A model generated the notes under the pieces. It worked only from the letters and a program-made list of their open reading frames with translations, was not told the origin of the DNA and did not search any database. DNA of 64,000 nucleotides, taken from the NCBI RefSeq assembly GCF_907165205.1, contig NC_058195.1:32384936-32448935 (forward strand), read 5' to 3'. Shown here in pieces: positions 20,077-32,800 of this stretch. Within the stretch, counting starts at the first letter, position 1. Each line of letters starts with the position of its first letter. The position numbers and the translations under genes were made by a program. Origin of the DNA: Coccinella septempunctata (lineage: Eukaryota; Arthropoda; Insecta; Coleoptera; Coccinellidae).

Positions 20077-23000
20077 GTGGTCTGCTTCAAAAATAAAGCT
20101 AATAAGAACAAAAATACAAAGTACAATATAAATCGACATTATTATGTTGAGGACCAGAGACCATTGTCCAATGACGATTTAGAATTATTCTCTATAGAAA
20201 ATGAAGAGGATAGAGGAAGTTTATTTAAAATTGATCTGATTGTTAACAAGGTTAAATTGACATTTCAGATAGACACAGGTGCTAGCGTCTCAGCTATTTC
20301 AGAAAAATGTTATAAAAACAAACTGAGTCACCTGCCCTTGTTGAAAACTGATAAGGTATTTTATTTTTATAATGGCATAAGTGTTTTACCGGTTGGATAC
20401 ATAAATGCTGATATTACATACAACTCAGTGAAAAAATTTATGTAATGATAAATGGTGGCCCTCCTATTGCTGGTCGTGATCTTTTAGAAATGTACAATTT
20501 GAAATTTTCTGATGTTAATTTTGTGAGGGTTGAACATAGAAATTTGGATGAATTGTTGACAAAATATAAAAATTTATTTGAACCGGGCCTAGGTAAATTT
20601 ACTAAAGGTACAGCTTCTATCAAGTTAAAAGATAATGTTACACCTCATTTCATAAAATATAGACCTGTACCATATGCTATCAAAGAAAAAGTTGAAATAG
20701 AGCTTAATCGTCTTTTATCTTTAGGAGTCATAGAACCTGTGGATTTCAGCGATTGGGCAACTCCAGTAGTACCGGTGCTTAAAAAAGGAGGACAGGAAGT
20801 AAGATTGTGTGGGGACTATAAAGTAACAATTAATCCTTGTATAGAAGTCGATAAATACCCATTGCCTAGAATTGAAAATTTGTTAGGAGCCTTGGGCGGT
20901 GGTAAGAAATTCTCAAAGTTAGATTTATCGCAGGCATATCAACAAATATGCGTTGATGATGAGTCAAAAGAATTGTTAACTATATCTACTCACAAAGGGT
21001 TGTTTAGATACAATCGTCTGACATATGGTGTAGCATCAGCACCGGCTAAATTTCAGAAAATTATGGAATCATTATTGTCCGGAATCGAAGGTGTAGAAAT
21101 CTTTTTAGACGATATTTTAGTTACCGGTCCTAATGATGAAAAACATTTGAGTAGGTTAGAAAAAGTTTTGAGAATTTTAAGTGAAGCAGGATTCAGATTG
21201 TATATAGAAAAATGTGAATTTTTCAAAGAGCAAATTGAATATTTGGGTTATGTTATTGATGCGGAAGGCCTACATGCGTGCCAATCGAAAACGATTGCAA
21301 TTCAAAATATTGTAAGACCCAAAAATGTATCTGAACTTAAGTCAGCGTTAGGTTTGATAAATTATTATGGCAAATTTGTAAATAATTTGGCTACAATTAT
21401 AGCTCCATTATACTCATTACTTCAAAAGAATACAAAATGGGTATGGTCGGAACATTGCGAAAGGGCATTTGAGGAAATCAAAAGATTGGTACAATCTCCT
21501 GAAGTTTTAGTTCCCTTTAATCCGGAGTTACCTTTGAAATTGACTGTTGATGCTTCATCGGTAGGAATTGGGGCAATTTTGAGTCATGAATTTCCTTCGG
21601 GTATAGAGAAACCTATAGCTTATGCGTCCAGAAGTTTGAGTGTGTGAAAAGAAGTATTCACCGATAGAAAAAGAAGCTTTAGCGATAATATTTGGCATTT
21701 TGAAGTTCAATCAATATCTGTTTCATAAAAAGTTCATATTAGTTACAGATCACAAGCCGTTATTATGACTACAGAATTCAATACATTGAATCGAAAAACA
21801 ATTCGGCAGATAGTTTAAAGAGGTTAACTTCTTCTGAACCAAGCAGTATAGCCGATGATATTGAATTAAATTATTGTTTTTTCTTTGAAAATAGGAAGGA
21901 TTTGAACGTTGATTTCACAAATATAAAGTCCACTTCAGAAAATGATGAAGTAATAAAGGAAGTCATTAAGTTTGCAAGAAATGGCTGGCCTAAATCTAAA
22001 AAACAAGTGAAAGAAGATATCTTACCATATTTCAATAAAAAATTTGAGATTCACATACAAGATAACTGTTTATATTGGAATCACCGGTTAGTGATCCCAC
22101 AAAAATTACAAGAACGTATTATTGATGAATTACATTCAACCCATATGGGTATAGTGAAAACAAAAAAATTAGCAAGAGGCTACTTTTGGTGGCCCGGAAT
22201 GAATGAAGGTATTGAACGAAAAATTAAGTCTTGTCAAGCCTGTATGATTCAATCCAATAGTCCACCTAACAGTGAATTAAATGTATGGAGATCGCCCAAT
22301 GCCCAATGGGAACGAATACATTTAGATTTTTTAGGTCCCTTTAAAGGTTCACAATATCTGGTTGTTTTGGATGCCTACAGTAAATGGCTGGAAGTATTTA
22401 CAATGTCTAAGATTACTACCGAAAATACTATATTTGTTTTGAGAAATTTATTTGCGCGTTTTGGATTACCAAAAACAATAGTGACAGATAATGGAAGATC
22501 CTTTACGTCGAGTCAATTTCAAAATTTCTTAAGTTTGAATGATATTGAGCATATCACAGCTCCTCCATTTCATCCATCTTCTAATGGAGCCGCTGAAAAT
22601 TCAGTTAAGACAGTTGAGAATGCTATCAGGAGAGCTTTTATCAGGAGAGCTTTTAATTCGACTCAGTCAACTAGGGATAAAAACTTGATACTGTGTAGAT
22701 TCTTGTTTGATTACCGAAATACACCCCACTGTACTACTGGAGTGAGCCCCGCATTTTTAATGTTTGGCAGAAAATTTAGATCTCGTTTCAGTGTCATTAC
22801 ACATAATGATAATAATTTAGAGGTAAGGAAGAATATCTGTAGAGCACAATTTAATCAAGAAAAATTTTATAAAGGAAGTAGGAAAATAGAATTTAGTCCT
22901 GGTGAATTAGTAAGTTGTAGAGAATACAGAATTATGAATAAAATAAATTGAATAGAAGGTAGAATTTCGAAAAGGATTGGTAAAAACACATCTTCAGTAG

Positions 23001-23317
23001 AAATACCTGAATTACATCGTATCTGGAAACGTCATACAAACCAAATTAAGGAAAAGCTAAATATTGATAGTAATAAACAGCTTATTGTTTGTGATCCTGC
23101 TAGTTCGCAGAATACTGAAAACTTATGTGATAACGATAATTTTAAATATGTTTTACGTGTTTTACCTATTGATGATGTTAGTTCCTGTTCAGATATTTCA
23201 GGGTCAGATAAGGACTGTGATATTAGAGTAGATGAGGAATTAGATAATCCAATGAGCACTGTATTAGAAAGACCTAAACGAAATGTTAAACCTTCAAATA
23301 GACTTGCTTATACTTGA
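20077..23317 (+). pseudogene. gypsy pol (PR-RT-RH-INT), several breaks
   Basis: Protease: FQIDTGASVSAIS at about 20265-20303. A frameshift near 20430 separates it from reverse transcriptase (20445-21647), which has LRLCGDYKVTIN-like, KLDLSQAYQQI, RLTYGVASAP and EIFLDDILVTG motifs; the catalytic pair is within F-L-D-D. A frame change at about 21645, then an internal deletion, removes most of RNase H (VTDHKPL is followed directly by RIQYIESKNNSADSL). Integrase (21902-22951) has the H-H-C-C finger (HSTHMG...CQACM), first Asp in HLDFLGPF, second in IVTDNGRSF and Glu in GAAENSVK. A 15-bp tandem duplication doubles a short RRAF motif near 22630. A TGA at about 22949 interrupts the C-terminal part, which runs open to 23317 (RIWKRHTNQ; ends PSNRLAYT). 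Confidence 0.88.
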
Positions 23318-23448
23318 GTTTTCTTATTTTTTTATTTCGAATTGACCTGTCTCGACATCGAGATCATTGACACGAGGTACAGTACATATTAACTTATTCT
23401 AAATATAAATCTAAGTATTCGAAGCTTAAAGAACTAACATTTGAGAAT

Positions 23449-23727
23449 TCATATATTATTGTAAAGTTGACATTTTTTGAGAAATTTAAGAGCTAATTCA
23501 ATTTGTTTTTGTGGATTGAGGATATTTCCAAGATTCTCTCTCAGCCTAAGTCGTCGTCGGTCATCTCCGTAATATGGGCAGATACATAGTAGGTGTTCAA
23601 CAGTTAGACGGGTATTGTGACAGTGTTCGCATTTGGGCTGATTTTCTGAAGACATCAGATAGCTGTGGGTTAGCTTGGTGTGGCCTATTCGAAGTCTTCT
23701 TACTGCGGTTTTGTCTTTTCTGCCCAA
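23449..23727 (-). pseudogene. LINE C-terminal fragment inside the gypsy element
   Basis: A 92-residue frame with RRLRIGHTKLTHSYLM, then CEHCHNTRLTVEHLLCICPYY. This is the characteristic end of Jockey-type LINE polyproteins, just after RNase H. It lies between the gypsy pol stop and the 3' polypurine tract, on the opposite strand, so it is a 5'-truncated LINE insertion or a captured piece. Nothing else of the LINE is visible. Confidence 0.75.
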
Positions 23728-23830
23728 ACTAATTTGTGGTGGATTATGTATATGTTAATATTATACTTGAGTTGATTGTAGAGTTATATGTGTATATGTA
23801 GTATAGATATTTTAAGTTAGGGAATAGCTT

Positions 23831-24172
23831 AAGGGGGAAGGTATTGTAGTGTATTAAGGTTGAATAGTACTTGTTCTTTAGATGGTTCTTTAGGTGGTGG
23901 ATTATGTATATGTTTATATTATACTTGAGTTGATTGTAGAGTTATATGTGTATATGTAGTACAGATATTTTAAGTTAGGGAAATAGCTTAAGGGGAAAGG
24001 TAGTGTATTAAGGTTGAATAGTACTTGTTCTTCAGATTGATTATTGTAGATAGGTAGGGATGTCAACGTAACGAAGAATGTATATATGAAGTGGGGAGTC
24101 AGTTGATGTAATAGATGCTTAGTACGAACGTGTGTATTATTGTATTCCTGAGACCTAGTAAAAAACGTAACA
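23831..24172 (+). repeat. 3' polypurine tract and LTR with partial tandem duplication
   Basis: A purine tract (AAGGGGGAAGG, 23831-23841) precedes a first LTR start at 23845, which breaks off after about 39 bp. About 110 bp of pre-LTR sequence, including a second purine tract (AAGGGGAAAGG), is then repeated. The complete LTR copy follows at 24001-24172. The same pre-LTR unit occurs at 23735-23844 and 23891-24000. Template slippage during reverse transcription would give this. Confidence 0.7.
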
Positions 24173-24203
24173 CGTTCAATTTAGGAACACCCTGTATACT
24201 TAC

Positions 24204-25186
24204 TCTAGAATGCTAATCCAGTAGTAAAAAATGCGGCGAAAAATTGACAGTTGTCGTTAAAGCGAATGCGCGACAATAGTTTATTTCAACTCGAACGTTG
24301 CCTAGACTTTTCTACCTTATGTCAGACGAATTGTTTATTTGGTATATATGAGAAATAAACATATTTCATTCGGTGAAAAAAACTTATTTTTTGATTCATA
24401 CAGGACTTCTTGTCGGCATTGAACACATGCATGGATGACCAATTGTGTTTATATATGCTTTGTTTTAGAAAATCAGTACAATGATGTTGCAGGTTTCAAT
24501 GAAAATATATCGGGATCTCGGAGGTGACGTGTTATGAGTCCAAATCTAAATTTGTCGATAGAGGTATTATCGAGTAGTCATTGATTGTTTGACCAAATCG
24601 TGAATTGGCTGAAGATTGGAGTTTTATAGCCAATTCCATTGTAACAACTGGTGCTTACTAAATATTTGGAACTCACAACAAAAATTCCAGAAGATCTAAA
24701 CTTAATATCACCAATGCAATTCGATATTATCGCAGATTCGATTAGATGAACAGGTACTTTAGCATTGAGTGCATATTATAAACTCCGTGCAACAATTTTG
24801 AAATATTCTGATCTAGTGCAATACTACTATATACCATCAATGGAATTGGCTATCAGTGGAACTCGATAATTCATTCAAGTTTTGAATTTTTTTTTGCATT
24901 TATTATTTTTAATATGATAGACAAGTACACAAGTACATTTCCGAAAATGTGACTTAAAACTCCTTACCTCCGAGCAGATCGTGCAACAGTGAAAAATCAA
25001 ATGACTGAAAGAAAATGCGTTGTTGTCCGACATACATAAATTGCCCCCTCTTCATAAGATTCGATCGACAGAATATTCAGAAACTCGGCAACGTTCTACT
25101 AGAAAATAAACTAATGATGCGCATTCGTATTAACGACCACTGTCAATTTTTCGCCGCATTTCCTACTACCGGATTAGCATTCTAGA
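24204..25186. repeat. Long imperfect palindrome (foldback element)
   Basis: TCTAGAATGCTAATCC at 24204 is repeated in inverse orientation ending at 25186. The similarity continues inward through GCGGCGAAAAATTGACAGT and beyond for at least 130 nt per arm. The centre of about 600 nt has no credible gene. Target duplications are not clear. Confidence 0.7.
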
Positions 25187-25200
25187 GTTATAATATATAG

Positions 25201-25325
25201 GGCCTGTTCCGATATTGCTGGTTTTACTGGCCCGCAATCGAATAACAATAGAACTCGAACGACTGGGCCAATAGGCATCGTTTCTGAAATACTGACAGTA
25301 CTGTTCAGGAATATCGGAACAGACC
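25201..25325. repeat. Short inverted repeat, possible MITE
   Basis: Inverse copies of CTGTTCCGATATT close a 125-bp segment (25204 and about 25309-25325). It lies directly right of the long palindrome. Origin unknown. Confidence 0.45.
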
Positions 25326-25831
25326 ATGATTTCTATGCAGCTGACGAAGGTCACACGTCGCACAGGACGGTTGTATTGATTCAATAGCATAGTGACGGGT
25401 GGACGTCAGAGAGAAAAATGAGTTCTTTTAATAAGAAAAAGTACGAAATGCTGATTCAGTTAATAGAATGTTATCTTGCACTATACGATGCCTCACATAG
25501 TAACTATAAAAGTAATGTACTCAATCGTGCTGTGGCAATACGTTAACATCACCCTCTGCGCTCTCCGAATATTTCATGTTTCTGCAGTGGATATAAAAAT
25601 GTTAAATTTCAGAATAAAAAAGTTGTTTTATGAACATTGAGTATGCCATAATTTGTTTTCGAAAGTGGAAATTTTCACAAATCAAACGAGAAAAGGACAT
25701 AAGATAATTTAATTCAGAACAATTCGTTGAATGTACCATACGGTGGGTGCCAACAAAAAAAAAGTGCATGCAAATACAAATATCCAGACAACCCATAAAG
25801 GAGGACATACATGCTCGGATAATTCTAGAAT

Positions 25832-26710
25832 ATGGCCGAAGAAAATTCTCAAGTCACAATAAAACAACATTACGATGAGGTGGTTAATTCAAAGAAAGAA
25901 ATAAAGAATTCGATTGCTGCAAGCGAATCAAGAATACTCTTGGAACTGCGGGCCCTAAAAAAAAGAGTTGAAGAACTAGAAACAGAAAATCAATTTTTAA
26001 AAAGTGAAATAGAAAATACAAATCGAATAAATAAGAAGAATAATTTAATTTTATTTGGTATAAATAAAACAGCTGAGCAAATTACACTCGAATTCCTCTG
26101 TGAAGAAATAAAACGCCTTATGCAGATAGAAATCAAAGCCGACGGTATCAACGACTGCTATAAATTAGGAAAGAAAGAAAAGGCCTCCATTGAACTAGAA
26201 TTAATATCTTATTTAAAAAAGAAAGAAATCTTATCGAATGCGAAAACATTAAAAGGATCATACTTTAGTATATCGCACGACTTGACGGAGAAGCAGCGTG
26301 AGGAATACAAAGTTTTAAAAACTAATTTATTGAAAGCTAAGGCAAACGGTTCTCGAAATTCATTCATACGAGGGAACCGCCTTATAGTCGGAAATAAATC
26401 TTACACAGTGGAAGACTTAGAGCATAACCAACCAGAAAACAAAGCAGATAGTGCACCACCAACACCAATAAGAAGCGAACAAGCGAGTGCAGTATTCGAA
26501 AGTGAAGGGGATGAAAGTTCAAAGGAGGTGAATTGGGAGGATACAGAAACTTTTGGTGAAGCAAGTACGTCACAAACAGGAACAGAGAGAAAACAAAACC
26601 AAAATAGAAAAGTTACTCCAAAATCTACTATCGGAACTAGAGTATTCAAGAAAAAATCTCCTAACAAAAAATTGAGGTTGAGACCAAGGAATGTATCTGC
26701 CCAACAGTAG
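25832..26710 (+). CDS. LINE ORF1 protein (coiled coil, RRM-like)
   Basis: An intact 292-residue frame. Residues 20-75 form a heptad-rich coiled coil (LLELRALKKRVEELETENQF), expected to trimerise the protein. Residues 76-170 resemble the RRM-like RNA-binding domain of L1-type ORF1 proteins (NNLILFGINK, then a basic helix ending ILSNAKTLKG). The C-terminal third is low-complexity, Ser/Glu/Lys-rich, ending in a basic tail. ORF1 proteins bind and chaperone the LINE RNA. Another ORF1 family member is possible, since no zinc knuckle is present. Confidence 0.75.
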   Translation: MAEENSQVTIKQHYDEVVNSKKEIKNSIAASESRILLELRALKKRVEELETENQFLKSEIENTNRINKKNNLILFGINKTAEQITLEFLCEEIKRLMQIEIKADGINDCYKLGKKEKASIELELISYLKKKEILSNAKTLKGSYFSISHDLTEKQREEYKVLKTNLLKAKANGSRNSFIRGNRLIVGNKSYTVEDLEHNQPENKADSAPPTPIRSEQASAVFESEGDESSKEVNWEDTETFGEASTSQTGTERKQNQNRKVTPKSTIGTRVFKKKSPNKKLRLRPRNVSAQQ

Positions 26711-26811
26711 GATAAGGAAGCAGAAAAGAAGGTTTTAATTTCAATAATAAATGAAAATACTTCAATAAATTAATTCTAATAGGACTCAAATAACTAAAAA
26801 TAAACTTTCGT

Positions 26812-29728
26812 GTGTTTCTTGCTTTGGTATCTTTCAAAATGAACCGTTATATAAGGGATTACGAATGCACAGTATATGATACTATCATAGTAGATATTGA
26901 TTACCTAAAAAACCATAAATTAAAATTCAATAATAATTTCAACATACTGCATGTAAATATACGTAGCATAAATTTAAATTTGCCTGAATTGATCATATTT
27001 TTGGAATATTTGTCTTTGGATTATGGAATCATTGTACTCACTGAAACGTTTCAGATTGAAAATTGTAATCTATTTCAGTTAAAAGGATTTAATTGTATTT
27101 ATAATGAAGGTAGTTACAACAAGAACGATGGAGTGGTCGTCTACGTTAAAGAGAACCTTAAATTCAGTTATAAAATTGTTGAAATCGGGGAAACAAAAGC
27201 TATAGAAGTTTTAATAAAAGAAGTATGCAATGAAGATATGAAGGTAACAGCCATATATAGATCTCCACATCAGTGTACAAAACTGTTCAATGAAAGTTTA
27301 TACAACTATCTGCAAACAATATCATGTCGAAGGCACGTGATAGTGGGTGATATTAATATTAACATCCTATCCAATGAAGATTTCGCTGAGGAATACAAAA
27401 ATATTATGAACACCTTTGGATTTGAATCGTTCATAAACAAATGCACTAGACCAGCTAGCGGCTCTTGTCTCGATCAATTTTATGCTAAGGGCTGGAATAC
27501 GAGGAGCACTCCAGACTGTATGAATGGCTATATTCTGGACTATTTAATAACTGACCACAACCCGACTATGCTATCTTGCAGCAAAGCTGAGGAACCCAAA
27601 CAATCAGGCACTACGAACAAAGAAAAGCTTTATATAAATTATGGGCAACTTAAACAAGACTTAATGAATGAAACCTGGCAAGGAATGTATACGGAAACAA
27701 ACGCAGATTCAGTTGCTGAAACATTTATTAACGTTCTCACAAACTGTATAAAAAAAAATACCATTCATGTAAAAATCCAAAACAAAAATATCAAACGTAA
27801 GTCCTGGATAACACCATCCTTATTAAAATCAATAAATGAAAAAAATAATATGTACAAGGAATTTAAAAAAAATCCGGAAAATCTAGACCTGAAAAAAAAA
27901 ATTGTGAGTTAAGGAATCGAATACATAAGCAGAGTGATGCTGCAAAGCAAAACTACTTTCAGGAATATATTTCAAGAAATGAATCTGAACCGAAGGTTTT
28001 ATGGGATTATGTAAGTAGAGTATGTAATGATATCAAGCCTGCAACAAAGTTTGATGTAATAAAAACAACGGAGTGTACTTTGGAAAATCGAAAAGATATT
28101 GCTGAAGCATTTAATGAGCACTATAGCACTGTAGGAGAACCATATGCCAGGAAAATTCCAAATATTGAAAATTATGAAGAAACGGATAAGTTTCAAAGTG
28201 AAACTTTCTTTATGGCTCCTACAGATCCGAAGGAAGTCGAAAATATCATTGAAAGTTTAAGAAATGGGAAGTCACCAGGAATAGACGGCATACGTGCAGA
28301 GACACTGAAACAGATAAAGGAGGAAATCTCCGATCCCCTTTCCAATGTTATCAATTGTTGTTTCGAAAATGGTATTTTTCCGAACATATTAAAGATAGGC
28401 CTAATAAAACCTCTTTATAAAGGTGGAGATAAGACCGAAATATCTAACTATAGGCCTATTTCATTGATTTCAAATGTGTCTAAAATAATAGAAAAAATTA
28501 AAAAAAAAAAGAATGATAAAATTTCTGGAGCACAAAGGCATATTAGAGAAGAGCCAATATGGATTTAGACAAGGTAGATCTACGGAGGAGATTTAACTGG
28601 AAAAATATACGAATGCTTGGATGAAGCTTGTGCATATTCGTGGATCTTGCCAAAGCTTTTGACACTGTCTGCCATAAAAGGCTTCTAAATAAACTGTGGA
28701 ACTATTGTTTCCGCGGCAAAAGCCTTGATCTACTAAAAAGCTACTTAACGAATCGCCAACAGATTGTAGATATAGGTGGAGATAGGAGTTCTTCAAGGAC
28801 AGTTACTTACGGCGTTCCTCAGGGCACGGTCATTGGTCCACTTCTGTTTTTAGTGTACATTAATAGCTTGTCCCGATGTACAAGTGAAGGCAGTTTAATT
28901 GGCTTCGCAGATGATACCGCCATACACTACAGAGCTAATACATGGGACGATATGAAACATAAAGCAGAGAAGGATTTCAGACATATACAGAACTGGTTTC
29001 AAGCGAACAAACTCACCTTAAACCTTAACAAAACAAAATACATGCCCTTTTCGTCATATTCCTTGGGCCCAATAGGGCATCTTGAAATAAATCCAGAAAT
29101 GAAGATTTCGGAGACAAAATTCATTAAATATCTCGGGATAGTAATTGATGTCAACTTGAAATGGGACCATCACATTAGTCATGTAGTTAAAAAACTTAGA
29201 GGTCTCCTGAATAAACTCAGAATTATGAAGAAATATTTGAAAAGCCCTAAACATTTGATAATATTGTTCAATGCCCTGGTTCAGTCTCAAATTAATTATG
29301 GCATCTTGGGATGGGGTGGAGTTTATGATGTTCATCTCAAAAAAGTGAATACCTTGCAAAAGTGGATATTGAGAATAATTCATGGCAAAAAAATTACATA
29401 TCCGAGTGAACCACTATATCAGACATCCAAAATTTTAGACACGAGGCAGCTCTACACACTCAAAATAGTAATTAATATTTTCAAAGAGAAAATAATATTG
29501 GAAAAAAAGAACCATCCATATACAACAAGAATTAATACTTACCAGACATCAAGAGCAAAGAAAAGAATAGGACAAAGATACTTTTATTATCTCGCACCGC
29601 GCATATATAAGAAGATTCCTGAAGATCTGACAAAAATTAAGAATTACAAGCAGTTTATAAAGAAAATTAAATTCTGGATTATAGAAAGAGGTCGCAAATA
29701 TGCGGAAACAATGATAAATCAAACTTAA
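26812..29728 (+). pseudogene. LINE ORF2 (endonuclease-reverse transcriptase), frameshifted
   Basis: Endonuclease of the APE type at 26812-27600, with ILHVNIRS, VLTETFQ, AIYRSPH, IVGDININIL and LITDHNP motifs. An A10 run near 27893-27902 shifts the frame; coding continues to 28496. Reverse transcriptase has GKSPGIDGIRAETLK, LIKPLYKGG, NYRPISLIS, VDLAKAFDTV, GVPQGTVIGPLLF and the catalytic FADDTA (about 28908). At least two more frame changes occur between 28496 and 28640, around an A11 run and a short loss. From 28628 the frame is open to 29728 and contains the thumb and C-terminal domain. Confidence 0.88.
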
Positions 29729-29820
29729 AGAATTGCACTGGAATGGTATAATTTATCCCGATTTATGAAATGACCTGAGTTGATAAACTTACCGAGTTGA
29801 TACACTTACGAATTGTCATC

Positions 29821-32800
29821 TCACCCACCATTTGCCACCAACTTCTGTGCACTCTGGCTGTCATTATATAATAAAACAGTACACAGGTGACCTGTAAGTT
29901 CACAAAATAAAGATCTCAAATATATCCCTTCTTTGCAAGCCTCAGCTATAGCCATATATTCTGATTCCATACTTGACAAAGCGACAGTTCTTTGTTTTCT
30001 ACCCTCCCAGGAAATAGCTGAGCCTGACATTAAAAAACAAAAACCAGTAAATGATCTGCGATCCAACGTATTAGCCGCCCAATCAGCATCAACATACCCA
30101 ATAAGTTCAGCTGTTTCCTGTTTAACATACTTTAAAGAAAACGTTTTAGTATTTTTAAGGTACCTAAGAATTCTCTTAGCATAGTTCCAATGAACATTTG
30201 TGTGACATTTATTAAATTGGCTGAGGAAGCTCACACTGTAGGATATGTCAGGTCTTGTGATACAGATACAGATAAATACATCAGACTGCCAATCAGCTGT
30301 TGATACGGAATTTCTTGATCACAAAATTCAGAATTATTAACATTCAATTTACATTCCATTGGAGTACTAGCAACTTTACAATTTATCATGTTAAATTTCT
30401 CCAATAAATGATCTATATACTGCTCTTGATCCAATGTAACAACATTTATTTCTCTATCAATTTTGACTCTCATGCCTAAGCATTGCTGAACTCGACCCAA
30501 ATTCTTTATCTTAAACTTAGAATTCAAAACAGAGATCAACTTGTCAGTCTATTCTTGATCATTTGAGAAAACAAAAAAATCATCTACATACAAGGCAATA
30601 ACAAGTTTTACTTTATTATTCATTTTTGTGAAAACACATGGCTCTATACAACTCTTTTTGAAACCTAATTCAATCAAACATTGTTCTACTCTCTCATACC
30701 AAGCCTGACAACAGGTGAAAAAGTCTCTTCATAATCAACGTTGGGTTTCTGCGTGAAGCCCTTCGCCACTAAACGCGCCCTGTAATGTGCACTGTTATGA
30801 TTATTCACTTTTTTTTAAACACCCACTTACACTGAACTAAAGTTTTATCAGGGGGTAAATCACTTACTGGAACCCACGCTTCATTTTCTTCAAATGCCTG
30901 CAGCTCATCCCTCATTGCCTCGATCCATCTGTCTCTATCTGGGCTATCTAGAGCTTCCTGGATACTGACAGGATCACTCATAACATCTGGACTTGATGTT
31001 GTGCACAGCTTTGAAACACCATATCCATAACGTTCTGGCTGCTTTCTCATCAATTTTGTTATTACAGGTGTTGGTTCTGGTTCCTCATCTTCTTCTGACT
31101 TCTGCAACATAGAATCTAAATCAAGTGTGGCGTTAACATGTACTGAATCTGCAGGCATGATTTCGCTCAAGGTATCAACAACTGGTTCAGCATTCATTTC
31201 TTCCTCATGTTCATCTGATTTTCTTGGTTCAATATCCCCAACTGAAACTGATATGACAGCTTCATTTGTACAGTTCCTTTGTGTCTTTTCATGAATAATG
31301 ACATCTATACTAGTAATAATGCGTTTCTTGATCGGATCATAAACTCGGTATCCTTTCACATTTTCAGAAAATCCAACTAAGATGTGCTTCTTCGACTTAG
31401 TGTCCCATTTTAATCTTCTTTCCTTTGGCATGTGTACCATCACCTGACTTCCAAATATACGGATATGACTCATATCTGGCTTCTTATTTGTCCAAAGCTC
31501 ATACGGTGTTTTATTACCCAATCCGGATGCGATAGATCTATTTCTAAGATATAAAGCAGTATTTGTTGCCTCTGCCCAAAATCTTTTATCTAATCCTGCA
31601 TCAATTAACAAACAGCGAGCTCCTTCGACAATTGTCCGGTTAATTCGTTCACTTAGACCATTTTTCTCTGGTGTGTAAGCATTTGTTTTCTGGTGAACAA
31701 TACCTTCCTGTTTCAGATAACCCTCAAAGTCATTGCTGCAAAACTCTGAGCCATTATCTGTCCTGAATACTTTAATTTTCTTGTTTCGCTGATTTTCTAC
31801 CATGCTCTTGAATTCCTTAAAGTACTTAAAAACTTCACTTTTAGCCTTAAGAAAATAAACAAAGGCCATACGGGAAAAGTCATCAACAAAAATTAAGAAA
31901 TACCTCGACCCTCCAATTGAAGTAGACTCCATTGGTCCACAGACATCAGCATGGATCACTTCTAGTGGCTCACTACTCCTTGTACCTACATGATCAAATG
32001 GCAAACGTGATTGCTTTCCCTCACAACATACTGTACATGTATTTTTGCTAATCATGGATTTATCCAAGTGTTTACTGTAGTTTCCATTCAAGAAAACAGC
32101 AGAAAAGACATTTGTTTTCCTCACTTGCTGTTGACCATTCAGCTTACACTGTGATTTGTAATGTCCAAATTGTTTACAACGATAGCACTTTATGTTTGTT
32201 TTCTTTGTCGATCCTGACATTGACAGTCCGCCGCCATGGTGACTTGAGCTGTCATTCTTAGCATTGCTACCAACCTTAGTATTCGGACGACTGTGCTGCC
32301 CTCTGCTTAAAAAAGCACTTCCTGGATCAGGATCGTCATTCGTCTCAAGGTCAATTAGCTTAGTTTTCACTACGTCAGCAGTAATGGCGATTCCGGAATG
32401 TTCGATAGCCATTATCATAGGGAAGTATTTTTCAGTCAAACCTGCCAGCATTAAACAACCGATCCACTCGTCATTCACTGAGAAACCTGTTCCTGATAAC
32501 TTCTGAGCTGCTTCCATAATTTGTGTAACGTAGCTCGTCATCGAATCGCAGTTGTCTAGACGAATTGATATTAAATTCCGCAACAAGGTTATTCTTCGGG
32601 AAAAGCCAGAATCATCGAACAAAGCCTGTAGTTTCCTCCACAAACTCATTGTGCTTGATGCATCTTTGATGTGGACGTACAGTGATGGGTCGATCGTTAA
32701 AATTAACTTGGGTTTCGCCTTTGCATCTTCTGCGGCTGCATCTTGAGCACTTTCCTGCTTGATATAGTTGGATGTACCCTCCAAAACTAGCAGATTCTCC

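Larger units (their letters stand above)
19146..24172 (+). mobile_element. Ty3/gypsy LTR retrotransposon, complete but mutated
   Basis: The 5.0 kb element has matching terminal repeats starting TGTAGTGTATTAAGG and ending CGTAACA, and a 5-bp target duplication CGTTC (19141-19145 and 24173-24177). A TGG-starting primer-site candidate follows the 5' LTR at 19321. The gene order is gag, protease, reverse transcriptase, RNase H, integrase, as in Ty3/gypsy. Multiple frameshifts and stops show it is dead. A short LINE fragment lies between pol and the 3' LTR. Confidence 0.9.
18611..24194. mobile_element. Foldback element (TIR CAGGGTGTTCCTAAATTGAA), split by a gypsy insertion
   Basis: The left end at 18611 reads CAGGGTGTTCCTAAATTGAA. 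Its inverse ends at 24194, and both ends are flanked by TA. The arms (18626-18770 and about 19015-19145) are near-identical inverse copies that include a GTTTCGTTTTCGAGATACAG segment. The right tip is separated from its arm by the LTR retrotransposon at 19146-24172. Without that insert the foldback is about 550 bp. No coding capacity. Confidence 0.8.
25820..29800 (+). mobile_element. LINE retrotransposon, near full length
   Basis: An ORF1 (25832-26710), an endonuclease-reverse transcriptase ORF2 with frame breaks (26812-29728) and a short 3' region run in order on the plus strand. The exact 5' end and target duplications were not resolved. The 3' end abuts a copia element at about 29820; a short GAGTTGATA/ACTTAC repeat lies at 29774-29810 in place of a poly-A tail. 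The architecture fits the Jockey/CR1/L2 group, but the clade is not firmly assigned. Confidence 0.8.
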
